64,000 nt of DNA from Rhododendron vialii (taxonomy: Eukaryota; Streptophyta; Magnoliopsida; Ericales; Ericaceae), in the NCBI RefSeq assembly GCF_030253575.1, contig NC_080560.1, positions 35,822,001 to 35,886,000 on the forward strand. Reading direction: 5' to 3'. This document shows positions 32,505-43,092 of this stretch, piece by piece. Positions within the stretch are counted from its first letter, which is position 1, and each line of letters starts with the position of its first letter. The notes beneath the pieces are model-generated. The model was given only the letters and a program-made list of their open reading frames with translations. It ran no database searches and was not told the DNA's origin. The translations under genes were made by a program, and so were the position numbers.

Positions 32505-33510
32505 TTAAATTGCACTAAGTTCATCTGTAATTATAGGTGATGATTTTATACCAAGAAAAGTCCTGGCCCCTCGTGGCCCAACTCTAGCTATTTGGGCAGC
32601 CATTTCTCTACTTATCCACTGAAAGTAAATTACCATCTTATCCCTGGGTGGTGGCTTGAACTTGATGATCACAGGGTGGTTGAGGAAATTTTCCATCCAA
32701 GCAGTGGTTGATGAGAATTGGATTGGGTCTACAATTTTCATGCACCCAACTTCCTCCCAAACAGGAAGGGTATAAGAGATCCATCCAAGCACAAGATCCA
32801 AATACCCAATGCTTTCCCCTCCAAAAAACTTGGATTTTTTCCCTTTGAGCTCTTCTTCTATCTTCTCCATGGCCTCCATGGCTTGTTTCAGAGCTCTTTC
32901 CTTTTCATCTCCTTGAGAACACAAAGCCATCCATGCATTCAAGAAAAGCTATACATCACAAAACCAAGATTATCATTCAATCATATCCGAAATGCGTCAC
33001 AAAGTTGAAGGAAAATAAATTGACAAACAATATCCCATAGAAACTATACATCTTAAAATTACATGCGTTGGACGTATAAGATTTTAGAAAATGTAGTATC
33101 ACACAAACAGAATTGTTTATAATGCATGTGTTCATAGAGAAAATTATGAGTTCTTGTAGTTGATCCGGGGAAATGTTCAATACGGAAGCTCACCTGCTCG
33201 TCTGCAACTTTAGCCCAAAATCGCGCCATGGCTCTGTCATAAGGATCTTGAGGCAAAAGTGGAGCTTGTTTCCATGTCTCATCGATGTACTCAAGAATCA
33301 CACGGGACTCGAGTATCACATTTTCTCCATGAATCAGCACTGGCACCTTCTTGCAAACCGGGTTCAGCTCCAGAAGCAGAGGACTCTTGTTGAAGATGTC
33401 CTCCTCGATGTATTCATACTCCACACCCTTGAGTCTCAGAGCCCACTCCACTCTCAGTGAAAATGGGCTTACCCAAAATCCCACAACTTTTACTACTTTC
33501 TTGCTTTCCA

Positions 33511-33511
<1 letters not shown>
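32505..33511 (-). CDS. Tau-class glutathione S-transferase 2 (two exons)
   Basis: Exon 1 is 33511-33194 (318 bp, the same length as GST 1) and exon 2 is 32948-32505; the intron (33193-32949) has GT-AG ends. The product is 253 residues and closely related to GST 1. It has [20 protein letters not shown] with likely catalytic Ser15, [10 protein letters not shown], and [13 protein letters not shown] (R replaces the L of GST 1 after ES). The C-terminal domain contains [20 protein letters not shown] and [16 protein letters not shown]. The C-terminal extension is also present and partly conserved ([14 protein letters not shown]). All splice sites and the frame are intact, so it is probably functional. 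Expected role is cytosolic glutathione conjugation or ligand binding under stress. Confidence 0.92.

Positions 33512-33573
<62 letters not shown>
33512..33573. repeat. (GT)n(GA)n compound microsatellite abutting the GST 2 start codon
   Basis: GT repeats (33512-33528) are followed by GA repeats to 33573, directly upstream of the minus-strand ATG. Same placement as at GST 1 but with a changed repeat type next to the codon. Confidence 0.95.
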
Positions 33574-33576
<3 letters not shown>

Positions 33577-33614
33577 TTATTGGCTTATTGCTAATGTATG
33601 GTTGTGGTTATATA

Positions 33615-33788
33615 CTCCCTCAATCCCGATTTATTTGTCCAATATCGAGTTTTCAACTTATTAAGGAAACAAAATTTGATCTATTGATTTGAAAATTTAG
33701 ATAATTTCATCCATTGACTTTGAAATTGAAGAGTCAATTTGGCACATATATAAGTCAAAAAATGGACAAACAAATCGGAATAGGGGAG
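33615..33788. mobile_element. Stowaway-like MITE in the GST 2 promoter
   Basis: It begins CTCCCTCAATCCCGATTTAT after TA and ends AATCGGAATAGGGGAG before TA. GST 1 reads through the equivalent site, so it separates the GST 2 start codon from its upstream promoter block by an extra 174 bp. Confidence 0.85.
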
Positions 33789-33804
33789 TATAATATAGGG
33801 ATAT

Positions 33805-33925
33805 ATAGCTAGCAATACAATTGCTGAAACTTGGAGGCCAATCAACCTAATTAGCTAGCAGTACAATTGCTCAAACTTGGAGGCCAATCAACCTTTTACC
33901 TTTGCAATCTTGGACGTCAATCTTG
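33805..33925 (-). promoter_or_regulatory. GST 2 promoter block, partly duplicated in tandem
   Basis: The block CTTGGAGGCCAATCAACC, preceded by AGCAATACAATTGC or a one-base variant, occurs twice (about 33,812-33,848 and 33,856-33,892). It is followed by TGACGTC on the minus strand (33919-33913). GST 1 has a single copy. This is the only non-coding sequence clearly shared by the two promoters besides the microsatellite. Confidence 0.55.
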
Positions 33926-34289
33926 ACTAATCATAAAGTAAACTAAGTTAGGTTTTCCTATCTCACATGAACACTCCGGTCTAATAGGATGACGTGTTCT
34001 CGTTGTCAGCTAACACACACTATGGAGTGTACTAGTGCGCGCCTTGTTGGTGTCCATCAAAATTTCACAAATATGATCCGAAAACCGTTTAGTTTGCGCA
34101 ATATATCATCAAGAGAAAAAATATTAACTTTAGTAGATACTGTACGACTTCTAGGGACACAGTTCTGATAGATACGTCCAAAACTGACGAACAAGAGGTC
34201 AACATATATAAAATCATTCTAGGCAGCCTTTTAAGCTATAGGATAATTAAAACAGGCCATAAATTGGTGGGGTTCATTTCTGGAATATT

Positions 34290-34359
34290 AAGTCTTGATG
34301 CAACTGCCCGAGGGGCGTTTTGGCGGATAAAAAAAAAAAAAAAAGAAGCCTTGATGCAA
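34290..34359. mobile_element. Short poly(A)-tailed insertion with 14-bp target-site duplication
   Basis: AAGTCTTGATGCAA (34290-34303) and AAGCCTTGATGCAA (34346-34359) flank a 42-bp insert: CTGCCCGAGGGGCGTTTTGG, CGGAT and a run of A residues. This fits a truncated LINE or SINE 3' end. Confidence 0.75.
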
Positions 34360-34757
34360 ATGAAGACTTTCTTGTTGCTTTATTCGCTTCACCAAAAAAA
34401 AAAAAAAAGTGAGAAATTTGAAGAGCCTGAGTCGACTCTTCAAATTGTACCAGAACATTTTGAAAGCCCAATCCACAGGGGCCCATTTCAAAGAAGCCCA
34501 AACTTGTATAAGCCCAATGACTTAAGAGCAAAACGGATTAGGCTATTGGGTCCAAGGCCCTAGCACAAATATCACGAATCATGGGCCCCAGCTCGGCCTC
34601 GGTTCGGGCAGGAGGCGGCCCATATGTGTGTTTAATGGGCCAAAGCACACATGTCCAAGGTCCTCACCCTCTGTAAAACTTGGGAAACCCGGCCCTTGAG
34701 ACTAAGGTTGAGTTTCTTTACGGGGCTGAATGGGCTTTTTCCTTCACAAAAGACAAA

Positions 34758-34888
34758 GGGAAAATGATGGCCCATGATGTGTTTTGATAATTAATACTCG
34801 TTAATGACATGCGAAGAACATTTATTAATGCTGAAAATGTCATTGGAAGGTATTAATTATCAAACACGTCCTTGGCCGTCATTTTCCC
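34758..34888. mobile_element. Mutator-type MITE, 131 bp, with 9-bp target-site duplication
   Basis: Inverted ends are GGGAAAATGATGGCC and GGCCGTCATTTTCCC; the arms extend through TTTTGATAATTAATAC and its complement. AAAGACAAA flanks both sides exactly (34749-34757, 34889-34897), and a 9-bp duplication is diagnostic of MULEs. Confidence 0.9.
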
Positions 34889-34976
34889 AAAGACAAAGGG
34901 GAAAGAAAAACCTTTTTAGTCCCGTAGTGAAACCCTAAATCCATTTGCTAACTTGAGACTTATAAACCATCAATAT

Positions 34977-35896
34977 GGGAAATGATTTTGCCATTCCCTT
35001 ATAAGTGTATTTTTGTACCAAAAATACACTTGCAGGGAAATGGTGTTAACAAAAAAGGGGGTGACAAAATCAGCAGCTTATTCACATCTACAAACAATGT
35101 TAGATGGGGATGATTATTTACCTCGGTCAATTTCTCATTCATCTTTTAATGAACTTAGTTTGTTCATTATGGTCATAACTTCCGGACTTGGAAAATATTT
35201 AAATTCACTTGACCCACCTCGAAAGATGTCTTTCCCACTTTGCTCGACTCAAGCAACTTTTGAACAAAATTAATCTTCATTTTGCAACAATTTATTCCTT
35301 GAGAGAAGCATTCCTAACTATTAACCCGATCAAACACAAGATGATTCGGGTCACTTTGCACTCTGCACACAAAATCAGACTGAAAAATATAGCCAACATA
35401 TTGCGATAACTTTTTCCTCCATGCCCGTCATGGCAAAAATTGTGGCAATAAACTCATGTTTTACTCAAGTTCAGGCGCGCTGCCAGTGTCGGCCACTATT
35501 TTCGCATTTTTGGTGGCGCGGGGATGTCACAATGAACTGTAAAGCAATCAATCGTTTGATTGACAAAAGGGTGATCCGTTGCTTTATTCCTTGTCACGGC
35601 CGGTGAGGGCAAGTTGCGAAACACCCCTTACAACTTGGAAAGCCAAGGCATAGCCGTCCACAGTACACCACGCTTTTTGTTAATAAATGATGACAACATT
35701 GAAAAGTGACACAAGAGAGGGATAATTAATTTTAGGCTGCTGATTTTGCCACTCCTTTTTTTGTTAACGTCACTCCCCTATAAGTGTATTTTTGGTGCAA
35801 AAATACACTTGCAGGGGAGTGACGTTAACAAAGCACCAAAAATACACTTACAGGGGAGTGACGTTAACGAAAAAGGGAGTGACAAAATCATTTCCC
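34977..35896. mobile_element. Composite fold-back element with about 650 bp of captured sequence
   Basis: Outer ends are GGGAAATGATTTTGCC and the complement ending CAAAATCATTTCCC. Each end is itself a small fold-back (AGTGTATTTTTGG with its complement). Inner borders are CAAAATCAGCAG (about 35,067) and CTGCTGATTTTG (about 35,737), also inverted. The middle has no long open frame; a weak resemblance to a gypsy RT segment (NCKAINRLIDK, about 35,535) is not enough to call. Confidence 0.6.
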
Positions 35897-36945
35897 TTAA
35901 TTTAATGAAGAGATTCAAATGCTCTGGAAATGTTTTCTAAATAATTTGGGTAAGATATATAGGTCAGCTGTTGATCGAATCACTTTGGATTTTCCGCATT
36001 CAACTCCATACTTTTCTAGGTTTATTTTTTTAACGCAAAAAGACAATAACATCGTCGTACAATATATGAGCGGGATAGAGATTGTTGGAGAAGATAAGCT
36101 TAATTAAGTCGACTTTGATGAACTTGAAACAAATAGTACTCATCCATTTGGCTAGCTAGCTTGCAAATCCTACTTAGGTGATTAAATTCAACATAAGTAT
36201 TTAAATTCATTGCAATAATATACTTAGGTGATCATCTTTTGTGTCCATAGTTTTGTATTATGTGATATGTCATTCATGTATTGATAGACCGTGCATGCAT
36301 CATTTGTCATATAGAGAAACATATTAATTCTATCAATTCATGTCTACGTATTATGTGATATCCAGAATGTGATCATCAAGTATTATAGTCACCATATATA
36401 GTATTCTCTTTTCGTAGTTACCACTATTTTTATTTACCCTTTGTAAACGCTATATTTAATTTCATTAGACTTATTTATGAGATTGCTCGTAAAAGCTCTC
36501 CAATATGCTTTTGCATTGGCACTCTAGAAATATTTATGAGATTTTTTGTAAACTTAATTAATGAAGTAAATTCGTTAACTTACGTTCAAAAACTAACATG
36601 TTGAAGTTAATGTATCTCACAAAATCATGCAAATAACTCACTTAATTAAGCTCTATTCGATAGATGAAAATTTTCCTACATATTGGAGATTTTTTTTTTT
36701 ACCTTTAAACAATAGTTTAACAACTAGCTAGTTTACAGATATTTGTTCAAGATAAGGGTGAAGAGTGTTCTTAAACTTTGTTCAAATAGTGGGTTAATCT
36801 TGATTATACTCCACGTATATTTATACATTATCTTTGAAAAACGAGGGTGTTCATATGCTGCCAGTAGACAATGTAGAGCCGCCGGTGGGAAAGATTATTC
36901 AATGTCTCTGGGGCAAGGACACGTGATCCCAACACCTCTTTCCAC
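35897..36945. other. AT-rich intergenic sequence
   Basis: No gene, RNA or element with recognisable ends was seen. Confidence 0.5.
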
Positions 36946-36949
36946 CACA

Positions 36950-37380
36950 AATTTGTGGAGAAGTGCTAGCCGTACCGACCAATTTCAAACCGAAACCGTA
37001 CCGACGGCCGCTCCGGGCTGTCTCCGGCCACCGGACGGCCGATCCGAGCCGTTCAAAAATTCTAAAAAAAAAAACCGAGGGGCCCCGCGCGAGAATAAAC
37101 GGCATCCGATGTGTGTAGGGTGGTTAGATCGAGTACCCTATTTTTCGCGTATATATATATACACGAGTATACACGAAAAATAGGGTACTCGATCTAACCA
37201 TCCTACACACATCGGATGCCATTTATTCCCGCGTAGGGCCACTCGGTTTTGTTTTTTAGAATTTTTGAACGGCTCGGATCGGTCGTCCGGTGGCCGGAGA
37301 CAGCCCGGAGCGGCCATCGGTACGGTTTCGGTTTGAAATTGGTCGGTACGGCTAGGATTTCTGAAATTTGTGTGGTCTCT
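36950..37380. mobile_element. Long near-perfect hairpin element A
   Basis: Arms of about 190 bp: the left arm reads CTAGCCGTACCGACC, GGCCGATCCGAGCCG and ATCGAGTACCCTATTTTTCG; the right arm is its complement to about 37,362. They meet at about 37,160 in TATATATATATACAC. GC-rich outer arms contrast with AT-rich surroundings. A sister element lies at 53415-53822. Confidence 0.8.
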
Positions 37381-38120
37381 ATAATTTTATGGCGATGATC
37401 ATCACACAAATATGAGGTTGAAAGAAAAATCGAAACACCGTGTGTACTTGTTTTTGGGACATGGTGTAATTTCTCCTATGCTGGACCATGGCAATCTTAA
37501 AGTTGAAGCGTAGTCTATATGAACTAATACCTATAAGAAAACAATTAAGGAAGTGGATTTGTGTTCTAATTTTACAATTTTGTAAATTTTTTAGTACCTT
37601 CTTCCGGTCACCCTGAATCGTACTTAGGTCTTGTTCTGCTAAGTTTTTTATTTTCCAAGTATTTATTTTTCGCGCAAATCATTATCTCATAATACATTAT
37701 TTTTAATTCAAAAAATAAGTATTTATCAATGAAACGAGGTCTTATTAAAAATAATGTTGTAAGGGATTGTGGGTCCCGTGGACCAAGTCATGGGTGGACT
37801 TTCCACTTGAGAAATCCAATAACTAATCTAGAGCGCGATCTCACGTAATGCCACCTCCGTCACTAACTTAGGACCCAAGATTTGGTAGTACACGTCATGC
37901 CACCACCAATGCTGCCGAAAGTTACAAATGAAAAAAAACAAAAACAAATTAGCCAATAAAGCACGCCCTTATGTGTCAAAAATACCCTTGGGCCATTATC
38001 GGTCTATAATTAATTAAGCAAAAAACTTGCTGGGGAGAAAGGTCCATTCAAATGAAATCAACGATAACAGTAGCATGTAATTCTCGATCGATGGGTATGG
38101 GCGCGGAGGGAGGATTGGAT
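37381..38120. other. Intergenic sequence between hairpin A and the next fold-back element
   Basis: No gene or element with clear ends was seen. Confidence 0.4.
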
Positions 38121-38449
38121 TGTCAATGGGCTGGATCCGATAAGACCCGAATTCGATAAGACTTGAATCCGATAGTGGTAATTCGGATCCGATTCGAAAA
38201 CTTTTTTACTTCAAAATTTTTAACAAAAAAAAAAAAATTTTAAAAAAAAAATTTTTCCGAAAAAAATTAAAAATAAAAATACTTCTTAAACATTTTTTTT
38301 TCAAAATAAAAAATAAAAATAAATAAAGTTCGGATTCGGATTGATAACGGATTTAATCCGATCCGTATTTGAATTACCGGATTCGGATTATCGGATCGAC
38401 GTTATCGAATATGGATCAGATTTTTCGGATCGGATCCGATCTATTGACA
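38121..38449. mobile_element. Fold-back element rich in GGATCCGA
   Basis: It begins TGTCAATGGGCTGGATCCGA and ends TCGGATCCGATCTATTGACA. Several GGATCCGAT-like motifs occur in both orientations around an A/T-only core. Probable MITE of unknown superfamily. Confidence 0.6.
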
Positions 38450-38755
38450 GGCCTAATTGGTAAACCTAATAGTGGACAATCTATGCAGGAAGAGGCTTTT
38501 AGAAAATTTTACCACTGAAATAGTACTTCCACTCTATACCTCAGAAAATCGAGGAACATATGAGGCGTTTTGAAGAACTATGTCCCCTAATCAAAACTTG
38601 AAGGCATTACAATGGCATGAAGTATGGACTTCATTTTCATAGTAATGGAACCCACAACCTCGTTGCACCTAAATACAAAACACAATCGTTAGACTAAGTG
38701 TCCCGGTTTAATAAGCTGTTACAATTATCTATATGTGTGCTTTAGAATTATCAGA

Positions 38756-38834
38756 CAGCTTTAATTAGCCTTGATTAAAAAAATGAAAAAAAAAAAATTG
38801 TGCCAAAGCCATCTTATGGTCCAGCTTTAATTAG
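38756..38834. repeat. 13-bp direct repeat flanking a poly(A)-containing insert
   Basis: CAGCTTTAATTAG occurs at 38756-38768 and 38822-38834. The 53 bp between include CCTTGATTAAAAAAATG and a further A-tract, but unlike the other micro-insertions the tail is internal. Tentatively a member of the same class. Confidence 0.45.
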
Positions 38835-39401
38835 GGATCGATGAAGAAAAATCCCTAGCTACAACATGGTTTTAAAAAGGTATGATTATAATGTATACTC
38901 TATTTTAACACTTTTAGTTTCAATTTAATTATCATAATCTAAATTGCAGCTTAATTAAGGCTCTTATAAATGGTCTTTTGTTTTGTGTGTAAGCGCTCTT
39001 TATTATAAATGGTTGTTCTAAAAGACACCATCTCAATGTTTATATGGGGAGAAGCATGTTCAAATAGTATTCCTTGCCGATTTTGGTTTTGATGAACTCC
39101 TTTACGATCCCTCTGGACCTTCTATATACTCGCTGCTATCTCATTTTGTTTGTTTTTGTTAACAAAAATTATGCTTTTATTTTTTTTATAAAATACAATA
39201 TACTTTCGTGTATAATTTTAAAATTTGTACTCCGATTTAAATAGTGTAAAAATCAAAGAATTATGCACGAAATTATTCACAATCCAACGAATAACGCAAT
39301 TTTTTTTGCAAATCAAATTATATATATAGGACGGCCGAGGAATATTTTTTGCTTGTACTTTTGTTTTTTAACAATATTTTTGCATGTTCTTGAGCAAGTA
39401 G
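38835..39401. other. AT-rich intergenic sequence
   Basis: No gene or recognisable element seen. Confidence 0.4.
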
Positions 39402-39409
39402 CCTAAGAT

Positions 39410-39987
39410 TAGGGGTGTTCAAGAAAACAGTTCGAACCGTAAAAATAGTCTGATCCGGACCGAACCGTCCGATTTGGTTTGGTTCCGCGATTTTACAATT
39501 GGGTTATGGTTCCAAAAAAAATAAGAATTGTTAATTTTGATTCGGTTTCTGGTTCTCAATTAATGAACTGTGATTAGAATCGAACCGGACCGTTTAAAAC
39601 TAAGATAAATATAGAAATACATATGTGCGTAATTAAATATGTATTTAAATTTGGTAGGTTAATCTTTTCCTTGCTAAACTTAATTTATTTAGAGATGAAA
39701 TCTCATTTGTTAGGAAAGCTTTTATTTTCTTCATTCCTTTTCTATTCCAGCAAATTATCTTCCTATTTCATTAATTTTATGAGTTCATATTTTATGAATA
39801 AGTGTTTAGATACTTATTGGATAAAACCGAAACTGAACCAAAACCGGACCGGTCTTGCGGTTTGGTTCTAGTTAGGTTCCATGCATATATTGGTTAGGTT
39901 CTGGTTCTCATTTTTCTAGAACCGTTTGAAATGGTCTTGTTACTGATTTTCTAGAGAACCGGACCAATCTAAACCGTGTACACCCTA
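39410..39987. mobile_element. hAT-type MITE, 578 bp, with 8-bp target-site duplication
   Basis: Ends TAGGGGTGT and ACACCCTA are inverted. Flanks CCTAAGAT (39402-39409) and CCTAAAAT (39988-39995) are an 8-bp duplication with one mismatch, as in hAT elements. Subterminal arms carry GGACCGAACCG-like motifs. The interior is AT-rich with no transposase. Confidence 0.82.
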
Positions 39988-40210
39988 CCTAAAATTGATA
40001 AGGGCATTGTTGTAATTACAGCAGAAGTGCGGACATTTTGCACCACGCATTGTGGGCCAAACTCAATATCACATCAAGAAAAGAACGTGGGATTTCCGTA
40101 TCCAAAAAAATAAAGAAGAAAAGAAAGAAAGAAACGAATATGGCATGGCCAAGTTCTGGTTATTAAGAACCTATTCAACATTCGCCTGTGCAAGAAACTC
40201 CAGAGAAAAT

Positions 40211-40215
<5 letters not shown>

Positions 40216-40248
<33 letters not shown>
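40216..40248. repeat. (CT)n microsatellite upstream of the DUF761-like gene
   Basis: Thirty-three bp of CT repeat, 28 bp before the preferred ATG, so probably 5' UTR. Confidence 0.9.
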
Positions 40249-40251
<3 letters not shown>

Positions 40252-40276
40252 CATCTCATTAGCTAACCAGCAGTTG

Positions 40277-40819
40277 ATGTCAAGCTTCAACTTGGCAAAG
40301 AAGCTCCTGCCCGCTAAGAAGGCGTGGAAGAGCCTCACCAAAAAACTACAATCGAAGCTTCACAAACTCATCAACATCTCAATATCCGCCAATAAAACCA
40401 CCCGAGGCCGTAAACCTCTGCGCTCCAGCCATAGCGTTCTGATTCCCCGGTCTTTCACCCGGCACCACTCTCCTCCTGCCTACCACTGCCACCACTCCGG
40501 CCACCAATACCTCCACAAGAACGTGCCGGCTATTTATGTGGACGAGCTCTTTGCCCGAGGCGTTAACAATCCATCGCATGCCGAGAAAATGATCTACCAA
40601 GATGAGGGGAAAAGTAGTAGTGCCAAACAAATGGGAGCAACAACCAGTACCGGTAGGGGTGAAAATAAGGCCGAGGGCAAAAAGGTCCTTTTACTGCCGC
40701 AGTGGCGGGGAATCGACGAGAGGGCAGAGGAGTTTATTTCCAAGTTTCGCGAGGATATGAGGATGCAGAGGAAGAAATCTATCGATGATTTCCATGAAAT
40801 GCTGGCTCGGAGTTGTTAG
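40277..40819 (+). CDS. DUF761-like (cotton-fibre-expressed family) protein, 180 residues
   Basis: The C-terminal region GIDERAEEFISKFREDMRMQ followed by RKKSIDDFHEMLARSC matches my recollection of the DUF761 signature (acidic AEEFI helix, then a basic FR-x-M/Q stretch and M-L-x-R near the end). The N terminus MSSFNLAKKLLPAKKAWKSL is basic and amphipathic, followed by a His-rich stretch. The frame is open from 40052, but the upstream 75 codons include the translated (CT)n tract, so I place the start at the ATG at 40277. Family members are mostly uncharacterised and linked to growth and stress phenotypes; no biochemical role is claimed. Single exon. Confidence 0.75.
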   Translation: MSSFNLAKKLLPAKKAWKSLTKKLQSKLHKLINISISANKTTRGRKPLRSSHSVLIPRSFTRHHSPPAYHCHHSGHQYLHKNVPAIYVDELFARGVNNPSHAEKMIYQDEGKSSSAKQMGATTSTGRGENKAEGKKVLLLPQWRGIDERAEEFISKFREDMRMQRKKSIDDFHEMLARSC

Positions 40820-41546
40820 ACAAACTTTACAATCGTTACGGGCCAAAGATTTATTTCGTCTCTAAAATTGAATTTCGAGTTACAATTCTACGGCTAGTAC
40901 GTAGTGCCTCGGGATGGAAATTTTAGAATGGAAAAAATTGGATGCCTCTATTTTGCTATATAGAAGTAGATAAAAGGTTGTGAAAAGATTAGTGTTAGAG
41001 ATTGATTTTGTTTCTTAGAACTAGTTTTATTTTTTATTTTTTCTTTTGTTTGGGGGTGATTTGCATGTAAAAAACTATAGGAAGCGTGCATGGGATTATT
41101 TGCTCATTGGTTTTGTGTTTAGCTATTGATGGGGTTTGTTTGCAAGTGTTACTTTATACATCGTGAATTATAGGTTTCCGATAAACATATAGATTTAATT
41201 ATTTGTTTGAGTGAGTGAGTGTGAAAGTCATATGTAAATTAATTAATCAGAATCTCCAAATCTGTTGACTTATTCTTGATGTGGGGGGACAACGCAAATC
41301 CGCTTGCAATCCCATGGGTTTGCTCGATCCCACGGACTTTGGCTCTCATATGGTCACGCGTTCAAGGCGTGCCGACGCTTTCTCGCTTCTGTTTGAATTT
41401 CATAATCTACTTATTGTCTTCTTCGACCTTGAGTTGTACGGGTTGGAGAGGGTTGCAATGCTTGATCGTGCTCTCCTCGTCACTCTTTCGATGCATAAAA
41501 AAAAAATGTCCCCAACAACTCACCCTCCAAAGTCCAAACCATCCTA
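40820..41546. other. 3' flank of the DUF761-like gene
   Basis: Probably 3' UTR followed by intergenic sequence. Overlapping frames at about 41,276-41,620 were inspected; they look like no known family and run into a MITE. Confidence 0.4.
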
Positions 41547-41891
41547 GGGTTTGTTTGGAACCTAAGAAAAATTTAAAAAAAGAAAAGAAAGGAAGAGAAA
41601 ATTATTTTTTTCTCATTTGATTGAGAGGAGACAGAGAAGGAAATAACAATGAATAAATAAAAATCTAGCACAGTATCCTCCCCATTTTCCTCAAAGTTTT
41701 CATTTTCTTTCTTTTTCCTAAATTCCAAACAAGCCATAAAGGAAAGGAAATGAAAGGACAATGGAGAGGGAAGTGCAGAGAAAAATCATTCTTTATTTTG
41801 CTATATTTTACTTCTTGTTTCGTTTCAAACCAAACAAGAAAAATTATTTTCCATTCCTCTTTATTCTTTTTCAAAGGTTCCAAATAAACCC
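41547..41891. mobile_element. Tourist-like MITE 1
   Basis: GGGTTTGTTTGGAACC to GGTTCCAAATAAACCC, with CTA and TTA on the outside. Typical PIF/Harbinger (Tourist) ends with a 3-bp target. Confidence 0.8.
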
Positions 41892-41894
41892 TTA

Positions 41895-42212
41895 AACTTT
41901 GTTTGGAACCCATGTAAAGAAAATAAAATAAAAGAAAATAAAAGAGAAGGAAAATGGGAGGAAAAATTTACTATTCACTACACTTGAAATTATTATTATT
42001 TTTATTATTTCTCTGTCAACTAAACAATCGGGGTAAATTTTTTTGGGTCCGGCTAAATACAACTGTGAATTTACTACATGTAGCCAATTCATAAAGGGGA
42101 ATTCAAAAATTTCCTATTATGAATTGGCTACATGTAGTAAATTCGCAGTTGTATTTAGAAGCACCAATTTTTTTTAACTTCCCTTTCTTTTCCATGGGTT
42201 ACAAACAGAGCC
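41895..42212. mobile_element. Tourist-like MITE 2, adjacent to MITE 1
   Basis: ACTTTGTTTGGAACCCATG to CATGGGTTACAAACAGAGCC, flanked by TTA on both sides. Only three bases separate it from MITE 1. A separate hairpin (42053-42158) lies inside it. It ends about 140 bp upstream of the MDH start codon. Confidence 0.8.
42053..42158. repeat. 106-bp hairpin with 41-bp arms nested in Tourist MITE 2
   Basis: Left arm 42053-42093 and right arm 42118-42158 are complementary with one mismatch (around TACTACATGTAGCC); the loop is 24 bp. No target duplication found. Confidence 0.85.
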
Positions 42213-42310
42213 TTACTCTCAAGACTCAATACGACAACGTTTTACTTTCTCACTCTCTCATCGAAGACTCATCTCATCTGTTGTGAATCCTGTTCAACTT
42301 CACTCCGTTT

Positions 42311-42312
<2 letters not shown>

Positions 42313-42347
<35 letters not shown>
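42313..42347. repeat. (TC)n microsatellite 3 bp upstream of the MDH start codon
   Basis: Thirty-five bp of TC repeat ends three bases before ATG 42351. Confidence 0.95.
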
Positions 42348-42349
<2 letters not shown>

Positions 42350-42881
42350 TATGGCGAAAGAACCAGTCCGCGTTCTAGTCACCGGTGCTGCAGGTGCAAT
42401 TTTTTTACGTTGCTGAAATCTCACTCATATGATCTTCAGATCTGTTTTATTTTTATTTTTATTTCCACTCACTTCTTGTTTTAATCACACTATTAAAACC
42501 TCATATTCTCGCCGCCATTATACCGATTTGACTCGAGACACACGGAATTAGGTTTCAATTACGTCCTTCATGACAACAGATTGATCATGGACACGTGCAT
42601 GCACATAGATGATAGACCCATGTCTGCCTTTTAATCCTACATTGGGCGTGCAATCCGATTCCAGCACTATGATGGAATCGGCCAAAAGTTAGCTTCTTCT
42701 TCTTTTTTTTTTTTTTCATGTTTTCTTATTTCATAAATATAAGTTACAGTTAAATGGATATATCTATTTCCTGTCAAACTGTATTTCTTTTTTATTTGTT
42801 CATTTAAAAATTAGTCCGTGTTCGAATTGGCTCGACTACCAGGAAAAAAAAAGAACGAGAAAAAGTCCTCAACTCTTACCC

Positions 42882-43092
42882 TAAGGGGTTGGCTTGGTGC
42901 TTCCTCCTAAGGTTAAGTTCGAAACCTCCCAGGTGTTATCATTTAGTTTGGGACCAGTCCATTCGGATTTATGCTCCAAATTTAATTGGGTTTCCAGCAA
43001 GTGGGCGGTGTGACTGGGCTTGCAAGATTAGTGGAGGTGCGAATAAGTTTGCTAGACACCTGAGTTATAAAAAACAAAAGGTCCCAACTTTA
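42882..43092 (+). mobile_element. tRNA-derived SINE in MDH intron 1
   Basis: AAGGGGTTGGCTTGGTG resembles an A box and AAGTTCGAAACC a B box. It ends GACACCTGAGTTATAAAAAA. Related copies are at 49846-50050 and 55081-55320. Confidence 0.65.

Noticed and set aside
34264-34563. Overlapping frames on both strands rich in Lys or Phe
   Set aside because: They are translations of poly(A) tracts around a short retroposed insertion.
35421-35606. Gypsy reverse transcriptase remnant
   Set aside because: Only a short string (NCKAIN) is suggestive; flanking catalytic motifs are absent.
36743-37183. 146-codon frame
   Set aside because: Most of it is one arm of the long hairpin A; the complementary arm gives an equivalent antisense frame.
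41276-41620. Two overlapping frames (114 and 88 codons)
   Set aside because: No recognisable domain, mutually exclusive frames, and the end runs into a Tourist MITE.
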